From BJ22 sp021298375 (lineage in GTDB: Bacteria > Planctomycetota > Planctomycetia > Pirellulales > Pirellulaceae), in contig JBKDOL010000132.1 of assembly GCA_046343015.1 (NCBI GenBank), positions 1 to 64,000 of the forward strand: a stretch of DNA of 64,000 nucleotides, given 5' to 3'. The notes under the pieces were generated by a model. That model was not told where the DNA came from. It ran no database searches and was given only the letters and a program-made list of their open reading frames with translations. This document shows, one piece after another, positions 59,832-64,000 of the stretch. How positions within the stretch are numbered: position 1 is the stretch's first letter; each line of letters opens with the position of its first letter. The translations under genes and the position numbers were made by a program.

Positions 59832-61250
59832 GTGACGAAATTGGAACCACTGCGATTTAATCCTGGAGGAACCGTCGGGCGACCGGGCGTGACGGCGGCT
59901 GATTTGGCGGCGCTCGCGCCGCGCTTGGACGAAATTCGCGCCGAGATGCTGGGAACCGACCTGCAGCTATTCGCAGGCAACGGGACCATCCCGCCCGAGA
60001 AGCAACCGCTCGATGCCGGCTTTCTGGAATTGCCGGAGCGGATGCTCGATCCCTATCTGACGACCCGCAAGGAGAGCGAGTTGTTTCGGATTCTTCGCAC
60101 CGCTCAGGAATTGCAGGCCAAAGTCGATCGGTTGGTGGTCCTGGGGATCGGCGGTTCCTACATGGGTGCGCGGGCGATCATCGAGTGCTGCTGCGATCCG
60201 TTTGTGAACGAGTTGCCGGCGGGAGAGCGGGGTGGACGGCCGAAGGTTTATTTTGCCGGCTACAACGTCGACAACGATTCGACCCGCGGCCTGTTGCATC
60301 TGCTGCGAGCAACCAACCGCCCCAATGATCCGCATTCCCGCTGGGGCATGATCGTCATCAGCAAGAGCGGTGGCACGCTCGAAACAGCGGCTGCCTTGCG
60401 GCAGTTCATCAATGCCTGGATCGAGACTTATGGTCGCGAACAACTGGGGGAGTTTCTGATCCCGATTACTGGAACCAGCGGCAAGCTGGCCAGCCTCGCC
60501 GATGCGATTGGCTGCCCGGTTCGCTTTCCGGTCCCGGAGGGGGTTGGCGGACGGTTCTCGGTGCTCTCCGCAGTCGGCCTGCTGCCTGCCGCCGCGATGG
60601 GAGTCGACGTGGTCAAACTGCTCGAAGGCGCGGCCGCGATGAACGATCACTTTCGCCTCGCCAGCCCCGGCGAAAACACGGTGCTCGACTACGTGGCCGT
60701 CAATCACCTCGCCGAGCGGAATCTCGGCTGTCAAACCCGGGTCTTGTCGGCTTGGTCCAACGCGCTGGAGTCGGCCGGGTTATGGTACGACCAGTTGTTG
60801 GCTGAGAGCCTCGGCAAGAAGGAGTTGGGAGCATTGCCGTTGACCGTGGTCAACACGCGCGATTTGCACTCCCGCGCCCAGCAACATCAGGAAGGCCGGC
60901 GCGACAAGTTGGTCAATAATCTGATCGTCGATCATTACCGCCATGACCCCTTGCCGGTTGGGCGCACGGGCTGGAATCAGGATGGATTGGATGATTTGGC
61001 GCAGCGGACGCTGCCCGAATTGATGGCTGCGGCGATTCGGGGAACGAACGATGCCTACCGCGAGGCCGGTCGGCCGACAACCGATCTTCATCTGCCTGCA
61101 GCGGACGAAGCTTCGCTGGGGCAGTTGTTCCAGATGCTGATGCTGACTACCGTTGTCGAGGGGCGGTTATTGGGAATCAATCCTTACGGGCAACCGGGAG
61201 TTGAAGCGTACAAGCTGCATATGAACCGATACCTGCGGCAAGGTTTGTAG
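59832..61250 (+). CDS. pgi: Glucose-6-phosphate isomerase
   Basis: 472 aa from GTG 59832 (GGGAGAG upstream). Phosphosugar isomerase motifs: LGIGGSYMGARAIIE, ISKSGGTLETAAALR, PEGVGGRFSVLS and the C-terminal Lys of KLHMNRYL. The catalytic Glu region is ESLGKKELG. It interconverts glucose- and fructose-6-phosphate; the length and motifs fit bacterial Pgi. It lies downstream of the DUF1559-like gene with a 52-nt gap and may share its transcript. Confidence 0.94.
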   Translation: MTKLEPLRFNPGGTVGRPGVTAADLAALAPRLDEIRAEMLGTDLQLFAGNGTIPPEKQPLDAGFLELPERMLDPYLTTRKESELFRILRTAQELQAKVDRLVVLGIGGSYMGARAIIECCCDPFVNELPAGERGGRPKVYFAGYNVDNDSTRGLLHLLRATNRPNDPHSRWGMIVISKSGGTLETAAALRQFINAWIETYGREQLGEFLIPITGTSGKLASLADAIGCPVRFPVPEGVGGRFSVLSAVGLLPAAAMGVDVVKLLEGAAAMNDHFRLASPGENTVLDYVAVNHLAERNLGCQTRVLSAWSNALESAGLWYDQLLAESLGKKELGALPLTVVNTRDLHSRAQQHQEGRRDKLVNNLIVDHYRHDPLPVGRTGWNQDGLDDLAQRTLPELMAAAIRGTNDAYREAGRPTTDLHLPAADEASLGQLFQMLMLTTVVEGRLLGINPYGQPGVEAYKLHMNRYLRQGL

Positions 61251-61340
61251 ATGGTTCAGGCACAGCAGGTGGATGAAGCTGTGTTCGACTTGAGGTGCGG
61301 GAATTGACTTGAGACAACAGGCAAACGGGGAGTCGGGCTG

Positions 61341-62030
61341 ATGAGTTTGGATTTAACCTGGTTCGGGCATGCGACATGGCAGATTCAAGCCCCGCCGCAC
61401 TGGATCGTGATTGACCCGTTCTTTGACGAAAACCCAGTCTGCGAACAGTCGGCAGAGAAAGTCGAATGCGACTACATTTTGCTGACGCATGGTCATTTTG
61501 ACCACGTGGCGGATGCGGCTGCGATTGCCAAACGGACCGGGGCTCAGGTTCTGGCAAACTATGAAATTACGAATTGGCTTCGCAAGCAGGGAGTCGCCAG
61601 TGTCATGGGCATGAACCTGGGCGGCACCTTTCGGACAAAGTTCGGGGCGGTCAAACTGACCCCGGCGTTGCACAGCTCGATGTTGCCCGATGGCGCCGAT
61701 GGCGGGGTGGCAGGCGGGTTTCTGCTGGAAATTGGCAAGAGCCGGATTTACTTTGCCGGCGACACGGCTCTGTTCTCTGACATGAGCTTGAATGCACGGA
61801 AACCGATTGACGCAGCGATCCTGCCGATCGGCGATCTGTTCACGATGGGGATTGAAGACAGCATCGAAGCGATCAAACTGCTCAAGCCCGAATATGTGTT
61901 GCCCTCGCATTACGGGACTTGGCCGCAAATCGCTCAGGATGTGGAAGACTGGGCCCGTCGAGTCCGAGCCGAGACCAGTGCCGTGCCGGTTGTTCTGAAA
62001 TCGGGCGAGTCGTTCAGGTTGGAGCGCTGA
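61341..62030 (+). CDS. UPF0173 metallo-beta-lactamase-fold hydrolase (UlaG-like)
   Basis: 229 aa, RBS GGGAG with 8-nt spacing. Zinc ligands: HGHFDHV (HxHxDH), HSS region, GDTALFSDM and HYGTW near the end. N-terminal WFGHATWQI is typical of the UPF0173 group. It hydrolyses an unknown ester or phosphodiester in the cytoplasm. It stands between pgi and an exported protein gene. Confidence 0.93.
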   Translation: MSLDLTWFGHATWQIQAPPHWIVIDPFFDENPVCEQSAEKVECDYILLTHGHFDHVADAAAIAKRTGAQVLANYEITNWLRKQGVASVMGMNLGGTFRTKFGAVKLTPALHSSMLPDGADGGVAGGFLLEIGKSRIYFAGDTALFSDMSLNARKPIDAAILPIGDLFTMGIEDSIEAIKLLKPEYVLPSHYGTWPQIAQDVEDWARRVRAETSAVPVVLKSGESFRLER

Positions 62031-62080
62031 GGCGGCGCCGCGGCGGAAACTGCAAGTTCGTTATCAGTTGGAGACAGAGT

Positions 62081-63070
62081 GTGAAGATCAAGTATCGGCA
62101 GCCGCAAGGGAGAAGTCACAGCCTCCACCGTCAGCTTTGGGAGCTGCCTTGGGGACTGTTGTGTTTGGTTTGTTTTCTCGGATTCTGGCCTGAACTGCTC
62201 AAGGCCGAGGAACCACTCCGCTGGAAATTCGAAACTGGACAGAAGTACCGGGTCGAGATGGCGCAAAACACCAGCACGCTGACGGAATACGAGACCAAGT
62301 CCAGCAACCTGGCTTCCGAGACGCGGCTCGAGTTGGCTTGGGAAGTGGTGGCGGTCGAAAATGGTGTGGCGACGGTCAGTCAGCGGCTGGATCGGTTGGT
62401 TCTGCAACTCGATTTGCCGACCAAGGACGGCGCAGGCAAGGTCTTATTCGATTCGGCAGACCCGTCGCTGAGCCTGAATTTGAAGCCCGAAATGCAGGCT
62501 CGTTTGCAGGCTCTGGCAGGGACCCGGTTTCAGGTCAAGATTCGCGACAATGGACAGGTTGAGGGAGTCGAGGCCGACTCGGCCAGTTTGACGGCTTGGC
62601 AGGCCGCATCGGGTTCGGATGCTGTTCGCTCGCAACTCAGTCCCGAGGGGCTGGCGAAGCTGTTTTCCGAATCCAGTCTGCCCTTGCCGCTGGATGAGGC
62701 AGCCGCGAAGGATGGCTGGGCTGTCGCCGGCAAGCTTTCCGGCCCCTGGGGTGAGTTGAACTCGGAAACGAAGTATCGGCTGGCGGGAGAGCAGACGTTC
62801 GATGAGCGTCCGGCGCTGATGGTCGTGATGGAGCGGAACGTCAAGCCGGGAACCGAGTCCGCGCAACCCGCCGCAAACGCGGGGGTGGCCGAGTCTTCTC
62901 GTTTGCGCCAGCACGAAGCGCAAGGGGAGTGGTTTTTCGACCCGGCCGCTGGGCAACTGCTCGGGGGGAAAGTCGTGCAGCGAATCGAGGCGGAACGGGT
63001 TTATCGCGAAGAGACGATGAAGACCGTGTATCGGTCCACGACTTCGCTGCGCACGCAGCGATTGAACTGA
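62081..63070 (+). CDS. Exported hypothetical protein, 329 aa
   Basis: GTG 62081 has RBS GGAGACAGAGT. A signal peptide (LWELPWGLLCLVCFLGFWPELLKAEE) leads to a beta-rich body with repeated strands (WKFETGQKYRVEMAQ, KYRLAGEQTFDERPALMVV, WFFDPAAGQLLGGKVVQRI) that resembles lipoprotein-like beta-barrel or LolA-type sheets. No family is identified with confidence. Runs with the UPF0173, Rieske and MazG genes in one direction. Confidence 0.7.
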   Translation: MKIKYRQPQGRSHSLHRQLWELPWGLLCLVCFLGFWPELLKAEEPLRWKFETGQKYRVEMAQNTSTLTEYETKSSNLASETRLELAWEVVAVENGVATVSQRLDRLVLQLDLPTKDGAGKVLFDSADPSLSLNLKPEMQARLQALAGTRFQVKIRDNGQVEGVEADSASLTAWQAASGSDAVRSQLSPEGLAKLFSESSLPLPLDEAAAKDGWAVAGKLSGPWGELNSETKYRLAGEQTFDERPALMVVMERNVKPGTESAQPAANAGVAESSRLRQHEAQGEWFFDPAAGQLLGGKVVQRIEAERVYREETMKTVYRSTTSLRTQRLN

Positions 63071-63099
63071 AGCAGTCCGGGAATTGGGAGCGTTGCCAA

Positions 63100-63423
63100 A
63101 TGGGATGGTGGCTGTTGGCCCGAGCGGGCGATGTTCCTCTCGGTGAGGGACGAGCCTTCGAAGTTGCCGGGCGAACCATTGCCTTGTTCCACATCGCTGG
63201 GCAATGGCATGCGATCGAAGATCAGTGTCCTCACATGGGCGCTTCGCTGGCAGCCGGCTATCTCGAGGGTTGTGTGGTCGCCTGCCCCTGGCACGCTTGG
63301 AGATTCGATCTTCGTGATGGATCGTGGTGCGACAATCCACGTGTCAAAATCGATGCCTTCCAGCTCAAAGTCGAGGGCGATCAAATCTGGGTCGAACTGC
63401 CAGGCGAGCCCCCGGGCGATTGA
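63100..63423 (+). CDS. Rieske [2Fe-2S] ferredoxin-like protein
   Basis: 107 aa from ATG 63100, RBS GGGAG. Cluster ligands: DQCPHMGASL (CxH) and ACPWHAWRFD (CxxH), spaced as in NirD/BphA3-type Rieske proteins. No membrane helix, so it is a soluble electron carrier. A partner oxygenase or reductase is not in this window. Start 30 nt after the preceding gene. Confidence 0.95.
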   Translation: MGWWLLARAGDVPLGEGRAFEVAGRTIALFHIAGQWHAIEDQCPHMGASLAAGYLEGCVVACPWHAWRFDLRDGSWCDNPRVKIDAFQLKVEGDQIWVELPGEPPGD

Positions 63424-63532
63424 CCCGCCAGGAACAAGACAGACGGAGAAGTGGCCGAGCGGCCGGTTTTGGCGTGGAGTGGTATTAGCCGATCGGAAAT
63501 CAAGTGATCGGGAATCAAGTGAGGGCGGGAGC

Positions 63533-63883
63533 ATGAGTGCAGCGAACGTGGAGCGGACGGCCGGGGGAGATCCAGTGGCGGACATCTCGCTCGGAGATTT
63601 CCAACAGTTGATTAAGCGAATGTACTTTGAAAAGGATGTTGCCCGCGGAGTCGAGGGGACATTCATGTGGTTGATGGAAGAGGTTGGAGAACTGGCGACC
63701 GCTTTGCGGGAGAAAGAGCCAATCAACCTGGCGGAGGAATTCGCCGATGTGTTGGCGTGGCTGGCGACCATCGCAAACGTGGCTGGGGTCGACTTGGCGG
63801 GTGCGGTGCGGAAGAAGTATGGCGGTGGTTGCCCGGGCTGCGGGAAGCTGGTTTGCGCCTGCCCCGACTCAGAAAAACCATGA
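63533..63883 (+). CDS. MazG-like nucleotide pyrophosphohydrolase with zinc knuckle
   Basis: 116 aa; ATG 63533 follows GGGCGGGAGC. The core MWLMEEVGELATALREK contains EExxE metal ligands, followed by NLAEEFADVLAWLATIAN with the second Glu/Asp pair. The C-terminus GGGCPGCGKLVCACP adds a four-cysteine zinc site seen in some small MazG homologues. It removes pyrophosphate from non-canonical or damaged NTPs. The last supported gene of the window; the following 117 nt contain only an unproven frame that runs off the edge. Confidence 0.93.
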   Translation: MSAANVERTAGGDPVADISLGDFQQLIKRMYFEKDVARGVEGTFMWLMEEVGELATALREKEPINLAEEFADVLAWLATIANVAGVDLAGAVRKKYGGGCPGCGKLVCACPDSEKP

Positions 63884-64000
63884 TTGTTGCTGGCCTTGAG
63901 ACCGATTTGGCGGGTTGTCGCCGAGGGGGTTGTTTGACTGCGGGGAATGGCTGAATTTGGGCCGCTGCGGTATGCTGGAAGCCGTAGCTTGCGACAGGCA

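Noticed and set aside
63947..64000. A new gene starting at ATG 63947 and leaving the window
   Set aside because: Only 18 codons are visible with no recognisable motif, so no claim is made.

Overview
The window looks like a chromosomal segment of a planctomycete (Planctomycetota). Supporting features are a prepilin-like DUF1559 protein and a second DUF1559-like protein, a PEP-CTERM exported protein, MJ0042-type zinc-finger and PQQ/NHL/BNR beta-propeller proteins, a GFO/IDH/MocA oxidoreductase with a Tat signal, and a high-GC sequence with many short minisatellites between genes. LpxB and an Mla-type MCE transporter show a Gram-negative outer membrane. The genus cannot be fixed from this sequence.

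Layout. 1-9.4 kb: a 10-bp tandem array, a 10-Asp-box propeller, a TlpA-type thioredoxin whose first active-site Cys codon is TGA followed by a SECIS-like hairpin (candidate selenoprotein), a PEP-CTERM propeller, a DUF1559 pseudopilin, a MITE-like element and tRNA-Asp. 9.5-16 kb (minus strand): a TPR protein, glnD, glnB, a PduO-type cobalamin adenosyltransferase and a DUF1801 protein. 16-18.2 kb: a zinc-finger/hydrolase fusion and a Nudix hydrolase. 18.3-23 kb (minus strand): a five-gene ubiquitin-like conjugation operon in the order Ubl, E2, E1, JAMM peptidase, RING-like protein. 23-30.4 kb: GNAT, an unknown conserved protein, a CYTH protein, an MFS carrier, a double metal-binding TRASH/YHS-like protein, LpxB and a site-2-protease homologue. 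30.4-34.6 kb (minus strand): an exported NHL protein, a PhnD-like binding protein and a PQQ propeller joined to it across an A9 run that contains a -1 slippery heptamer. 35-40.9 kb: macrodomain, unknown protein, MlaE-MlaF-MlaD, MetE-like protein. 40.9-46.4 kb (minus strand): a complete type-I-secretion-like set (ABC, HlyD, TolC) whose ATPase has lost canonical catalytic residues. 46.7-64 kb: mostly housekeeping genes (coaD, rpsT, an RluB-type pseudouridine synthase, ApgM, pgi) mixed with exported and redox proteins.

The main observations are three. (1) The Ubl operon contains every recognisable step of a eukaryote-like pathway: a beta-grasp modifier already ending in Gly, an E1 with Rossmann site and candidate catalytic Cys, an E2 with HPN and Cys, a JAMM isopeptidase and a RING-like E3 candidate. 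The last two carry membrane segments, which suggests that conjugation and deconjugation occur at the membrane. (2) A WUGPC thioredoxin fold is supported by its exact position in the CxxC motif and by a 7-bp hairpin with a GGUC loop. (3) A programmed frameshift or slippage site may fuse a secreted solute-binding domain to a beta-propeller. Operons were inferred from spacing and strand only; no expression data are available.
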